Shown here piece by piece: positions 22,223 to 34,189 of a stretch of DNA of 64,000 bases. The DNA comes from Chaetoderma sp. LZ-2023a (Eukaryota > Mollusca > Caudofoveata > Chaetodermatida > Chaetodermatidae). Position 1 is the stretch's first letter; each line of letters starts with the position of its first letter. Under the pieces are notes generated by a model. It worked only from the letters and a program-made list of their open reading frames with translations. It had not been told where the DNA came from and ran no database searches. The translations under genes were made by a program, and so were the position numbers. The DNA lies in NCBI GenBank assembly GCA_034401795.1, contig CM067374.1, forward strand, positions 137,916,508-137,980,507, given 5' to 3'.

Positions 22223-24374
22223 ATGTTGGGTCACCTTATATAGGATCCCCCAACCAATCAGGCCGAGCGATACTGATGAGTGGCAACTACTAGGTGATAA
22301 TTTCTCGTTTCAGCGTATAGCTGAGAGGATAAAGACATGTGGGGCACATATTCATAAGAGATAAGCAAATAGGCGTGCAAAGAGGTGGGGTTGGGAGGCA
22401 TACTTTTGAATTTTTGGCACAGGTTTCTTAAGCCCTGGTGTTTTTTGGTGTTTGTTTTTGTGGCATGCTCTGATTTATTAAATATATATAGTGTTTTACA
22501 TATTATAGTTGACAGAAAACACACAGATGGCGCATGCCATCTTTACATGGTATATATTACTATGTTACTATAATACAGTTATATCCATTCGCCATTTTAA
22601 AGAAAAGTTCTTACACTGGCAGTCTTTTTGAAGAGCTAATTGTCTTCGAGGCAAGCACAATAATTTAGCTGTGCTTGTGTGCCTCTATCATTATGAGCCA
22701 CATTACCTATTGTCCATTACAAAGGCTGACACTCGAGTCGTTGGTGTGACGTGAATATTCGGGGCTGAAGCAGAAGTTGACGTAATTAATGGCAAAGCGT
22801 CTATAGATGTATTGTCAGTTCGGATTAGGCACTGTGAATGGTGCCGATATCCTCCGCTGCCTTGCTTCTAGGAGAGTCGGGTTCATCGACATTCTGGGAA
22901 TAGTGTGAATGGTGGTGTCCAGCACCCATGTACATAGTGCTGCTGCAAACATTTTGGCTGATCATGCCGGAGCAGTCCCACTGAATAGCGATTCATCATG
23001 TTCTGATGTATTTAGATGACAACACAGAGTGACAAACCTTTTCTTCTTGGGGACTGTGTTAAATCTTAAATGCACTAACATCCGCAGTTGTTTTATTCTT
23101 TACAGATTTAATGCTATTGTTATTTCTGACTGATGCTTTACATTGAGTGAAGTCGCAATTTCCTTTTTACCGCAACTTATTCTTGCTCTAAATTATTCGA
23201 AGGGTTAGTCATAAGTGAAGACATGTATTAGCATCGTACGTGGTGTCGCTTTGATATCTAGTAGGATGTCCACCGTAGCCACCAAATATGTGGGTGGCAT
23301 CCTCAGCTCTTTGCGCAGCATGAAGAAATATAATAGCGCTGCGATTGAAGACACTTATTTCCGCCAAAGGGCATTCTGTTAAAGTTAGGCCAACAGTCTG
23401 CACTTGAAACTTTCCCTAAAAGGAAAGTCACCGGCAAACTTTTAACCAGCCTTCCCGTAGCTCCCACCTAGGACTGTGATGACCGCTGCATGTCACAGAC
23501 ACTGTGATCAGAATTCATTCTAGCAGGCATTGAGCCTCCTTGAGTAGCTGACGATTGTAGGTTAAGGAAAGCTGAGCTTCCGGTTTGCCACATTCCTCAG
23601 CTTGCCTTTTCCTGCTTTCACAAGTGCCGCTTCCCCGCACCCGCTATGAACGATCTTAATGCCATGACTCATTCGTGCCACTGAGCCCGCTCCCCATGGA
23701 TGTATTCTCTTTGGGCATTGCGCTTTTTCACACACTTTTTGCAGGTCCAATGGCCTCTTCCCCTTCCTCTTAGAGAAGACGTTGCTGCTTAAATATCACA
23801 ACAGCAACTAGTAAGCTTTAGGCGCACCCTAAAAGAATCTTCACTGTGGTACAAAATTTTCAGTCAACTAACGACTCATTTTTCACTTTGACCACTTGGC
23901 CTGGCTAAACGATTAGTTATGCGACTCTGCTGTTATCATTCTTGATTAGGCGACCAAAGCATAGAAACATCGGATAACCCGTAATAGTTCTTTTAGTCAA
24001 CCACATCACACTCAGACAGCTGTCCTATTAGATGGTGCCTAGACTCAAAAGTGATTCCTCAGACTCTTTCCTCTTAATTACATGAGTCGGAAGCTGCATC
24101 TGAAGCTTGGTAAGGTAGTCCTTGGACTCTGTCAAGGTTTTCTTGAAGCCACTCAAGGCAGTCTTCAGCTCCGAGGCGAAGACACTATCAACCTCTGTCA
24201 TGTACAGAACTTCCCATGGAGACTCTTTGCCCAGAAGCCAACCCCATGTATGGAGTACTGTCTGATGGCACCAAACAACATCCGCACAGCCGATGGAATG
24301 TGTCACCCACGATTCTGTGACCTCCAATTCATTACAGATATCGCCGAACAAAAATACTAACACTTCCCGAATAA
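22223..24374. other. No gene recognised
   Basis: Several 60-120 codon frames occur on the minus strand, but none shows a domain or codon pattern I can support. One of them (24,028-24,390, minus) has a Lys/Leu/Glu-rich, possibly helical tail but no recognisable family. Confidence 0.45.
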
Positions 24375-24895
24375 GATGGCGAATTCCCATGGGAGAATAA
24401 CCTCTGCCAATTCTGCCTGATTGCAGATATTAATGGATGGGATAATGCCACCAAAAGCATATGCCTCACCACCCACCTGAAAGGAAATGCACGCCAAGTC
24501 CTTACTGATATGCAAATGGATGGCCAGTGCACGTTCGCCTGCCTTAGCATTGCCTTGCAAGATTCGGCGGTAGCGCTGAAGCAGAAACCAGCCACATATT
24601 ACTACGAACCTTATGATGGGAGCTGAAGGAAGCCTTACCAGAACTAGCTAGTCGTGTCCACCCACTTGTGACCCGAGCGTATTGTTCCTTGCTTGGAGAG
24701 GCACAAAGCTCGATATTAATCGACAGTTTTAGCGAAGCACTAAGCAGCCACCCTGACTTAAAAGGACCATTTGTATTGAGTCGATCTTCGAAATATCATG
24801 TTATTCGCATAAATAACTTTCTCAACCATAAAGCCACACAGCTCAGAACGATCCCCCCTGTTGAGAATATAAGTGACGGACATGAAATCCTGTGA
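24375..24895 (+). pseudogene. Ty3/gypsy Gag (capsid) remnant
   Basis: The frame at 24,375-24,626 reads FPWENNLCQFCLIADINGWD, then LKGNARQVL. This matches the conserved capsid N-terminal pattern of Ty3/gypsy Gag (aromatic start, NGW, later Leu-x-Gly-x-Ala). A frame change at about 24,620 continues the capsid region (KEALPELASRVHPLVTRAY, GEAQSSILIDSF) to about 24,760. Gag would form the virus-like particle. The second half then loses similarity. Confidence 0.75.
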
Positions 24896-25346
24896 ACCTC
24901 TGTCCTAGTAACCAAAGCCTCCAGACCACATGGATCTTGGAGAACCAACAACATCCAACCACCAATTTGACCGCGTAGCAGCCAACTGATTCCACGCCAT
25001 CAACTGCATCCTCCATTGCCACAGCCCCTAATATTTATTCTGCTCAGATGGAAACAATTTTGAAAGCAGTCCATAACATCACCATTGGACAACTGACATA
25101 CAAACCAACCAGATTACCTCTGGAAGAAAACATCCACCAAATTATCACGCAGATTGTGGACTTGAGCGCCCGCATAACTTCGATTCAAAATACCATGCTG
25201 ACTTTCACTACATGGACCCATAAGCCCATTCAGCCATTGTCCGGACTAAACCAGCCACCTTTCAACCCCCGCCAACCACAGCAGAATTCCCGCCCACCTT
25301 TTCACCCACCTAGTGTACAGACACCCACCAACCTACATCCAATTCA

Positions 25347-25388
25347 TGCTATCATTGCAGGCGTGCTAAACACTGTGCGAAAGATTGC
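25347..25388 (+). pseudogene. Gag CCHC zinc knuckle remnant
   Basis: In the frame starting at 25,347 the translation is CYHCRRAKHCAKDC, a C-x2-C-x4-H-x4-C nucleocapsid knuckle with the usual Gly before His replaced by Lys. It is out of frame with the Pro/Gln/Asn-rich upstream frame (25,048-25,503), so at least one frameshift separates them. The knuckle binds RNA in intact elements. Confidence 0.7.
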
Positions 25389-25959
25389 CCTTCTGCTGGG
25401 TACTGACGAGTGGCCCCTCATGCTACCAGAGCCATTGATAACACAGCACCCGAGGAAAATGAGTATCCCAAAATGGTGCAAGATTGCCAGCAAAATGATT
25501 TAAACCCATTCGGTTCTCTGGCCCTGAGCTGTCTAGAGGCCCCACCTTCCCTATAGGCTCTGTACCAGCGAATGACATCACAAGTTCACTGCGACAAGTG
25601 AGCTTCCCCCATTTCATGAAATTCAGCCTAGAAAGTTTATACCCTTAATGAAGCTATCCTCCGCTGATTCACGCACTCCCAAACAAAAAACAGATCAAGC
25701 AATCATACTTTGACCACATTTCCGCATCTGAAAACCTTGAACTCACCGCCATAACTAAATACATTCTAGAGGTGTTAGCAATGCCATCTTCACCTCCATC
25801 TACCTTGGAAGATATCTGCCTTCTGCGCTATAGTTCGCGTCGGTGCCATTGTGCCATCCATGGCACGCAGGCCTTTACCACCATCATCACCAGAGCTACT
25901 GTCACCATCCTCAGGTCCCATGACAGAAGCCATACAACCGCCTTTAGTCACATCCCACA

Positions 25960-26130
25960 CTCAGTTTTGTGGTGCCGCTGGGACTCCCCTGGGAGTTTCA
26001 GGAACCGCCAACTTCATGATACAGATAGATCTTCAGTGTATTCAGCGAATTATTGTAACCAACGTTGAGAATGATGCATTGCTCGGCATCAACTTCATTA
26101 AGAACTGCAGATCCATAGTACATTGTGCTC
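25960..26130 (+). pseudogene. Protease C-terminal remnant of G2
   Basis: This part of the frame at 25,851-26,189 aligns with the second half of the G1 protease: VSGTANFMIQI against VAGTVHLIIQI, and VENDALLG against IQNDALLG. The catalytic D-T/S-G part is not found upstream, so the domain is truncated. Confidence 0.7.
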
Positions 26131-26559
26131 CACACTTTATAACACATGTGCGCTTCTCTCGAGCACCACCCTCTCGACCCTGCCAATAAGAAATTCCTTG
26201 TGGTTCTGCTTTGAGCCCACACTTTTGAACATCCGACACCCTTTTGGAACCTGACAAAGATTTATCCAGATCGCTTGTCCCCAAGAAGTAGTCAATAATC
26301 CCCTATAGAGTTTTCAATACTACTGCTCAGACAGTCACTTTAGAAGCCAGCCAGATCTGTGGCTGTATTTTCAAGATCAATGGCATCCATGACGATTATT
26401 GCCATTATTGCAGAATACAACTGCCAGATAGAGACCAGTCCTGCGTTTTCACTACCCTCATACTACCCTCATACCTACAGAATCTTTATTTCCACATGTC
26501 AGAATGATGAGTAGAGTTCTCAGGTTTATGCACCGCTGAGCGATCATACGATAACATTC

Positions 26560-27250
26560 TCCAATGGTGGTTTAGACCTGGGCGAAACTCATCTGTTATG
26601 CCATAACATCGACCCTGGTAATTACTTCCCTGTCAAAAGACCCGTCCGCCATCTTCCTAGACATAAAGAACAGGAAACACATCAACAGGTGACAGAAATA
26701 GTACACTCCAGCATCATAGAACCATACTCATCGCCTTGGGCCAAACCATTGTTTTAGCAAGCAAGAAAGATGGCACTTTCCACTTTTATATTAACTATAG
26801 ATGTGTGAATGACTGCAGCATCAAAGACGCATACCATCTTCCACGAATAGACCACACCCTAGATTCCCTTGTCAGTGTTGCCTGGTTCAGTATACTGGGT
26901 AGAAATGAATGACTGTGACAAAGAAAAGACCGCCTTTGTCTGCCACGACAGCTTTTTTAATTTCGAAAAATGTCCTACGGGCTCTGCAATGCTTGTGGAA
27001 TTTTCAAATGTGGAACGAGTACTCTGCAAACTACAATGGAAAACATGTCTCTGCTAGTTAGATGACATAATCGTTTTCGGGACTACTTTCAATGGCATGG
27101 TTAACAACTTCCAGGAAGTACTTGATCATTTTGCCACTGCCAATCTAAAATTACAGCCTAAAATGTGCCATCTGTTTCACGATGAAGTAGAAAACACTGG
27201 TCATGTTGTTTCTGCTAATGCCATGATCGCCATTGTAGCTGATTAGAAAA
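26560..27250 (+). pseudogene. Reverse transcriptase remnant of G2
   Basis: Recognisable RT pieces in changing frames are DLGETHLLCHNID, SIIEPYSSPWAKP, a palm region with SYGLCNACGIF, and the catalytic box. At 27,055-27,066 the box has a TAG stop in the place of the Tyr codon, followed by LDD. The two catalytic Asp codons survive but the tyrosine is a stop. Further stops follow. Confidence 0.8.
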
Positions 27251-27850
27251 TGCCTCCCACCCTCACAGAAATTCACAGTTTCCTTGGACTTTGCCAATAC
27301 TACCATGCTTACTTACCTGAATTTAGCAAAATTACTTCACCCTCTTTCAACTCAAAGACAAAGGCTGTCCCTTCCAATAGACCACATAATGCGAGGCCAC
27401 CTTTCAACTTTTCAAAAGAAAAGTTATTTACCGGCCTGGTTCTCATGCATCCAGGCCCATTATGCCCATTCATCCTCGATACCGATGTATCAGACACTGG
27501 CAGCGGTGCCATGCTGTCTCAGGTTTATAGTGACAGACATGGACAAGTAATCAGCTATGGATCCCGACATCATTTTTGCACAGAATGTCACTACGCAAAC
27601 ACCAAGTTACCTCCTTGCCATGGTTCATTTTGTCAAGCATTTCGAACACTTTCTCTATGGCAAGCCTTTTATGTTACGAACTGACCACACATCATTGCGC
27701 TGGCTCCGAAACTTACGAGACCTCGAGGGACAAATTGTCTGCTGGCAAGAAACCCGCCAGAGCTTTCAATTTGATGTAATTCACCAGCCTGGCAAGCTGC
27801 ATGGAAACGCTGACGCCCTGTCTCGAAAATATCATGGACTTCGTGAAACA
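27250..27850 (+). pseudogene. RT thumb and RNase H remnant of G2
   Basis: The frame at 27,250-27,684 has EIHSFLGLCQYYHAYLPEF and then LDTDVSDTGSGAMLSQ. The frame at 27,557-28,021 adds FMLRTDHTSLRWL, GKLHGNADALSR and a divergent tail. RNase H would remove the RNA strand during reverse transcription. A frame change near 27,600 splits the domain. Confidence 0.8.
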
Positions 27851-28021
27851 TCTGACAATTTAAAAAATCCGCCTATGCCTACTTCTGCTGACGCCTTCGG
27901 CCTGATAGACGGAAACGGAAACACCACTTTTTCCGCAACTTTCTGCCAAACACTTAAACCATCTGCATATTGCCCACGAACAATACCCTCATCTCAGTCC
28001 TGTAATGAGATGGCTACATAA

Positions 28022-30242
28022 ACGTGAACATCTTTAAAGTACTATTAAAGTAGAAGCATAAGTTAGTTGACCTAGGAAACCAATACCAGCGACTTTCACG
28101 ACCAATTAACACCTTCTAGATGAAAAAGACGATAGCAACCGCTAGCAATGAACTGACTGCTTGGAGAATTTCCACTGCCTCTTCCTCAAACCTAGTCCTT
28201 TTTTCCTCTCTGTTTTCTAACACCGTTAAGTTAGCGCCCGAGAGACAGCCACGTACTGCACGAACAGGCCCTCCTGCCTCCTGAGCGATGATCAGAGTAA
28301 GAGTGATGTTATACACCCGATGACGAGGATGCGAATTGCTCCTCTCGCCGCCTCGCTTGCACACTTTCAGCTGAGTAAAAATACCATGCACAACCCTGCT
28401 AAGACTAGATCAGAAACACCTCTTATGACTTCTCTCTCTCTCTTCCCCATTCCCGTTTCTCTCACACACTAACACCCCAAGAGATAATTGGCTAACCTAG
28501 ACGCAGGTAGGAAAGATCGAAAGCCAACTGCAACACTTTCTGCCTTTGATACACACGTCAAGCATACCGTATGATGCAACATTTCACCCGCAAACACCTT
28601 CCCTTCCCCATGGATAACCCGAGCCCTTCCTAGCGGAAAGGACCCATCGACCAGAGAGGATTACATCGAGCCACCAGCGACAACAGCCAGCTCCACCCCT
28701 GCAGTGGCATCATTGATCATCCACGCCTAATCCTGCACCGATGACCTACAATGATGACGACACAGAAACTGCGCCAGTCTCCACAACAGCACCACTCACC
28801 GGCACCACGATGATGCCAGCTCAACCCATTCTCCATGGCGCGACTGTCAATGATGGCGAGGAAGAGCCAGGCGCATCCCTTTTCGAGGGTGGACAAAAGA
28901 CCTATGACCTTGTCGTGAATGCTCAACCAGACATACGCGTCTCTAAGCAGGTGGCTGACCACTCTGGCCAGCAAATATTTGTGCAGGAGCCCTAAAATAT
29001 TGCCCATGGAACAGCGTTGCAAGCCCCAAAAATGACTGCGAACCTTCAGGAACTAGCTATGACGAATCTCTGACTGGCTAAGTAGGCCATGTCGGATCAT
29101 CGACTAGCTAAACTGGAAATCAAGGGATATGTGGATACCTGGGGCCCGACCACCCGAGCGTGTGAGACAGGCAATGATCGGGGGATGCCCAGTCACGGCT
29201 GGTTAGCTTGCTATATGTCATGTGTGGCATGGAGGATTGGGGCCTTGCCACAATATAGAGAGGGTATGGAGCGCGATACTCCATTGAAAGGCCCATACTT
29301 GGACTTTGACGTTGCAGCATCTGACTTGGTGGTTGTTGCATTGAATGCCTTGTCGCTTCTGCTGATGTTTCATCTGCGCACACTGCTTGAGCTTGCATCC
29401 GCATCGCTAGGGTACCCAATTGTTAGTTTGGCTGCTCAATTCTGCCACCTGTCTTTGATTTTGTACTTGGGTCTGCACTAATAGAGCACCAAAGTGAGGT
29501 ATCTGGCCTCCTTGCACCTGCGACTGTAGTTTCTGCATGGTGATGCCTTTACCTGCCATGGCTGCAGGTGATTGTAACCTTGCTTAGAGATGAAAAGCTC
29601 GTATTTAGCTTTATCCTGGTGAGGTTGGCGCGTTGTCATTGCTTTTCTGGTGCTCCCATGGGCCAGAAATGACTGGTACGGTTCGGATACCGTTGGCGAG
29701 GTACTCCGATTAAATGCATCACGTGGTACTGTACATGCATACTATACAGGTACTTTTTCTCTCACTTGACGCAGGAGTACTCGGGCCAAATAAGTTGTAC
29801 ACGTGATACCAACTCAGATTATACTATCGGTGTTCGGATATCCAATCCGCGTAATCTGAGTAATCCAACTGAGTATCCAAACGTTCTCTCTGTTATGAGC
29901 TCTATCAAACTGTTGGCGCAATGCATCACTTCAAGCCAAGGGCTAAATAGTTATCGGGCCCCTTATCGGGTGTGTCAATGAGAGAATGCTTCCGCTGCAC
30001 AACCACTACCACTACCCCCCTCCACCCCCGCCCTCTACCACTACCACCACCACGCCGCCGCTACTACTGCTGCTGCCACTACGACTGTCCCTACCACAGC
30101 TGCAGCCACCGCTACTACTACTGCTACTGATGCTACTGCTGCCACTACTAAGTTAGAAATATCTGGAATGCACACCATCAAAATTTGTGTGGTTGTGAGA
30201 TGGGTGCTTGAAAGTCAGCCCGGTGAAAGAGGATTCTGTCCT
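28022..30242. other. No confident gene; two weak open frames
   Basis: The plus frame 28,741-28,995 (84 codons, acidic, Thr/Ser rich) and a minus-strand stretch about 29,120-29,640 with Gln-rich, coiled-coil-like readings could be decayed retroelement gag pieces. Neither has a recognisable domain. A run of imperfect CTACTACTG/CCACCAC triplets lies at 30,010-30,150. Confidence 0.4.
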
Positions 30243-30400
30243 CTGGATGCTAGTCTGGTGGTAGAGCACTCGCCTCCCAAATGCTAGGCGAAAGGTGCCA
30301 TAGAATTGTCAGGTTCGAACCCCACTCGGGTAAAAAAATGAATGAGCTAGATCCTAGTGCCAGTCTTCATCTTCTTCTTCTTTTTCTTCTTCTTCTGCAT
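30243..30400 (+). repeat. tRNA-derived SINE-like sequence
   Basis: TAGTCTGGTGGTAGAGCACT (30,251-30,270) is an A-box region and CAGGTTCGAACCCC (30,310-30,323) a perfect B-box. CGCCT...AGGCG between them can form an anticodon-type stem with an enlarged loop, and the CTCGCCTCCC string recalls tRNA-Gly. The body is too long between the boxes and lacks acceptor-stem pairing, so it is a SINE head rather than a tRNA gene. A CTT/TTC-rich tail follows to about 30,400. Confidence 0.65.
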
Positions 30401-30659
30401 CCTCCACTTGATTGGAGCACCCACACCAGTGTGTGGTAAATATAAAATATAAACTTTGAAAGTTCTTCTAAATTTCAAATTATCACAGTGAAACAAATCA
30501 AAATGTCAATGATTCCAATTAATATATAACGCATACAGTCTCTGTCTGTATAACTTTGGCAAATTATTGCCGGTAACGCGTGCCAGTGCGTCGTCAAAGA
30601 CAGCTTGGGCTCATAGAACTAATGCTTGACAATAATAACAAGAATTCCGCGGATTTAAA

Positions 30660-32351
30660 TGTCTCGCCTGTCCAATGTTTGTCACAGTGACCTTAACCTT
30701 TGACCTTGTGGGCTCAATGTGTCCAAATCAGTTCTGGCAGTATTAAGCAATTCTGAGATATAACTGTCTATGATTTGCTAAACGCAAAAACTTAATGTTG
30801 AAAAATCAGAGATCAAATAGCAATGTCCTAATGACCTTAATGTTGAAATAACAGAGTTCTTTATTAAGGTCACAGTGATCTTGACCGTTGACCTTGTGAC
30901 CCCAACATCATCATGCAGCTTTCTAACATTATATGTAATCATGTATCCACGTTTAGTTGCAATAGGCGTAAGCAATCCTGAAATATAAGCCAAGATGTTT
31001 TGCTAAACACAAAAACTTAATGTTGAAAGAACAGAGTTCTGTATCAAGGTCACAGTGACCTGTCAATTCTTCTGCTTCGCAGGCGAGACAACAAAGATTA
31101 TACCGTGACCTTTGACTCCAAAACATCGAACGCATGATTCCTGCATCAGCGTGCTGCTTCCTTTCGATGTATATCTCAATGTATCCAAGTTTGGTTCCAA
31201 TTGGATCAGGAATTGCTGAGATATAAGACAATAACTTCTGTTTAACACACAAACTTAACGTAAAATATTAACAAAGATTGTACTGTGACCTTTGACTACC
31301 ATAACCTTGACGTCATGACCGCTTTATCGGTGGGCTGCTTCCATTCAATGTATATCACCATGTACCCAAGTTTGGTTCCAATTGTATCAGGCATTGCTGA
31401 GAAAGAAGGCAATAACTTTTGTTTAATGCAAAAACTTAACGTAAAATATTAACAAAGATTATACCGTGATCTTTGACCCCCATAACATTGACTGCATGAT
31501 GGCTGCATCAGCATGCTGCTTCCTTTTGATGTATATCACCATGTATCCAAGTTTGGTTCCAATTGGATCAGGTATTGCTGAGATATAAGGCAATAACTTT
31601 TGTTTAATGCAAAAACTTAACGTAAAATATTAACAAAGATTATACAGTGACTTTTGACCCCCATAACCGTGACCTCGTGATGTCTGCATCAGCATGCTGC
31701 TTCCGTTAAATGTAAATCACCATGTACCCAAGTTTGGTTCCAATTGGATCAGGCATTGCTGAGATATAAGACAATAACTTTTGTTTAGCGCAAAAACGTA
31801 ACGTAAAATATTAACAAAGATTACACTGTGAGCTTTGACCCCATAACCTTGACGTCATGACCGATTTATCGGTGCGCTGCTTCCATTCCATGTATATCAC
31901 CATGTACCCAAGTTTGGTTCCAATTGGATCAGGCATTGCTGAGATATAAGGCAATAACTTTTGTTTAAGGCAAAAACTTAACGTAAAATATTAACAAAGA
32001 TTATACCATGACCTTTGACCCCCCCCCCATAACCTTGACCGCATGATGTCTGCATCAGCATGCTGCTTCCTTTTGATGTATATCATCATGCACCCAAGTT
32101 TGGTTCCAATTGGATCAGGCATTGCTGAGATATAAGGCAATAACCTTGGTTTAACGCAAAAAATTTACGTAACATATTAACAAAGATTATACTGTAACCT
32201 TTGACCCCTGTAACCTTGACCTCATGGCCTTTTCATCGGCGGGCTGCTTCCTCTAAGTTTAAGCCGCCGCCGCCGCCGGAAAAGTGATACCTATGTCTCG
32301 ATCCTGCTTCGCAGGCGAGACAAAAACTACTACCTACTACTACTACTACTG

Positions 32352-32406
<55 letters not shown>

Positions 32407-32423
32407 CGGTACTACTGCTGCAG

Positions 32424-32483
<60 letters not shown>

Positions 32484-32665
32484 AGCGCATTGCTGAGATA
32501 TAAGACAATAACTTTTGTTTAACACAAAAACTTAACGTAAAATATTAACAAAGATTATACTGTGATCTTTGACCCCATAACCTTCAGCACGCTACTTCCC
32601 TTTGATGTATATTACCATGCACCCAAGTTTGGTTCCAATTGAATCAGGCATTGCTGAGATATAAA
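30660..32665 (+). repeat. Satellite-like array of about 180-bp units
   Basis: The block AACGTAAAATATTAACAAAG recurs near 31,258, 31,438, 31,619, 31,800, 31,980 and 32,535, with a variant near 32,167, giving a period of about 180 bp. More diverged units lie upstream from about 30,660. Each unit also carries GTTCCAATTGGATCAGG, GCTGAGATATAAG and a GTGACCTTTGACCCC-like motif. The array is interrupted at 32,255-32,490 by a (TAC)n cassette. It is not coding. Confidence 0.9.
32255..32490. repeat. (CCG)n-(TAC)n cassette 1
   Basis: TTTAAGCCGCCGCCGCC is followed by a conserved block (GATCCTGCTTCGCAGGCGAG) and then about 150 bp of TAC triplets ending in AAGCGCA. It duplicates 32,675-32,870. Frames reading poly-Val, poly-Tyr or poly-Thr here are artefacts. 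Confidence 0.92.
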
Positions 32666-32674
32666 CTTAACTTA

Positions 32675-32743
32675 AAAGTTTAAGCCGCCGCCGCCGGAAA
32701 AGTGATACCTATGTCTCGATCCTGCTTCGCAGGCGAGACAAAA

Positions 32744-32799
<56 letters not shown>

Positions 32800-32802
32800 C
32801 GG

Positions 32803-32838
<36 letters not shown>

Positions 32839-32870
32839 AACTACTACTACTACTACTACTAAGCGCATAG
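32675..32870. repeat. (CCG)n-(TAC)n cassette 2
   Basis: Same order as cassette 1, with a slightly shorter CCG run and about 110 bp of TAC triplets containing a central CCGG. The matching unique sequence between CCG and TAC shows duplication of the whole unit, not independent microsatellite growth. Confidence 0.92.
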
Positions 32871-33451
32871 ATCACGCGCCTTGTGCGGTTAGAGGAAGAT
32901 AATCACTCCGTGTCAAATACGTAAATTTTTTAATTGTCTCCCCTGCTTAGTCGCTCGATTAGCCTGTTTATAAAGGGCACCTTAGTGAGAATTAAGAAGG
33001 GTTAGTTAAGGCAGACGCGAGGGTGGGTCTGGAGTAAAATTATGGGGTGGTACCAATCCGGAAGGGTGATGGGAACCTGTTGCTGTCACGGGCAGTTCCC
33101 AGTCAAATTAGTTTCAAAATATTCAACATAATTCTTTTTATGTGTTTTTTACCCCTCTCTACCCCGGACCACCAGCCATAATGGAGGTGGTCTAAAGTCT
33201 GAGACCATTGAGAAGCGGTCGCTATGACAAGGTGATCGTCATTACAGCTGCGGGAGCATGGAGATTATTTGGCCCCATAAGTGAGGAGGCCTTGCATTCA
33301 GGCGTAGCTGTGTTAGAAATATTCATTCATTTATTACTAACTTCATTTTAACGTATAAATTAAAGAATATAAATAAATGATATATACATGAAGAAATGAG
33401 AAACAAAAATAAATGTGGATCTTACTAGAGCGTGCCTTTAATTCGACCAGT

Positions 33452-33745
33452 TTAACCCTTTGAACCATATGTATTCCTATAGATTATCAATTTCAAAATA
33501 ACATGTGTAGGTACCCAGATAACGCAGCATACTGGGCCGATGCTGGGCCGACACCGTGCCGATACTTTCAGCATCGGCCCGGTATCGGCCCAGTAAGCTG
33601 CGTTATCAGGGTAAGCTGTTGAGTATTTTTGAAAGGCCTAGTTTGACATAGACAGCATCTAAGCTTCCAGTCCAGTTTCAAAATATTCTACCGAATAATT
33701 ATTAAATGGTATTTGTTGTTTAAGTTTGTGGCTCAAAAGGGTTAA
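33452..33745. mobile_element. TTAA-flanked MITE with nested GC-rich hairpin
   Basis: The left end is TTAACCCTTTGAACC (33,452) and the right end GGCTCAAAAGGGTTAA (to 33,745). These are inverted ends flanked by TTAA, as in piggyBac-type elements. Inside, 33,516-33,613 holds a palindromic segment whose outer arms TACTGGGCCGAT and ATCGGCCCAGTA are perfect inverted repeats. No transposase is encoded. Confidence 0.7.
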
Positions 33746-33946
33746 TCTGTCAACCAGTACATAAAATTTGACAGTCACGTGATGCTGTTTAAACGCATGA
33801 GCGCGCACGCGTGAGTAGTTCCACTAGACGTGTGTGTGATTTATGCCGAGATAAGTGTAGAATCGTACTGTATTTTAATACAAACAAGTGTCTTCGCGTG
33901 CTTGGCTGACACATTTAAATTTGAAGAAGTAAAGTTGGTTAGTATA

Positions 33947-34000
33947 ATGGCGAATTTTCGGGCTGCCAAGGCGGGGTTTGCAAGAGAGGCTCAAGCTAAA
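33947..34000 (+). CDS. First coding exon, calponin/transgelin-like (partial gene)
   Basis: ATG at 33,947 starts an 18-codon frame, MANFRAAKAGFAREAQAK. It ends at AAA directly followed by GTAAGT, a consensus 5' splice donor, in phase 0. The peptide resembles the N-terminus of calponin, transgelin and Mp20-type actin-binding muscle proteins, which precede a calponin-homology domain with a pattern like RAxKxGxAxEAQxK. An in-frame upstream ATG at 33,830 exists, but the intervening 39 codons look like 5' UTR. No second exon was found downstream, so the intron either exceeds 30 kb or the exon is orphaned. The similarity rests on a short peptide. Confidence 0.55.
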
Positions 34001-34189
34001 GTAAGTCAAGTTTATAATATTAGCTTAGTTTTCTACAATTATTACAGTTAACCAATAAAGGCTGTATGATGGCTGTCATAATTCCTCGCAAGACTTAAAG
34101 TCTAGTATCAGTAAAGTTGCGCCACTCGCTAAGAAATTAACTTTTAGGCTAACCAGAAGCATTCCATTTTATAAAACGCATGCTTTTTA

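Larger units (their letters stand above)
24375..28021 (+). mobile_element. Degenerate Ty3/gypsy retrotransposon (element G2)
   Basis: Gag, zinc knuckle, protease C-terminus, reverse transcriptase and RNase H pieces follow each other on the plus strand. They are more decayed than in G1, with many stops and frameshifts. G1 and G2 are related: both have an N-DALLG protease end and a near-identical RNase H end (HxTSLRW, PGKLHGNADALSR). LTRs and integrase were not found. Confidence 0.88.

Noticed and set aside
24028-24390. 120-codon minus-strand frame with a helical-looking tail
   Set aside because: No recognisable family. It is antisense to the leader next to the gypsy G2 gag and is not supported by any motif.
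30243-30345. Functional tRNA gene
   Set aside because: The A- and B-boxes are good, but the box spacing is too large, the anticodon loop is oversized and the acceptor stem does not pair. It is better explained as a SINE head.
32233-32902. Poly-Val, poly-Ser, poly-Tyr and poly-Thr frames
   Set aside because: They are translations of (TAC)n cassettes in different frames and strands.
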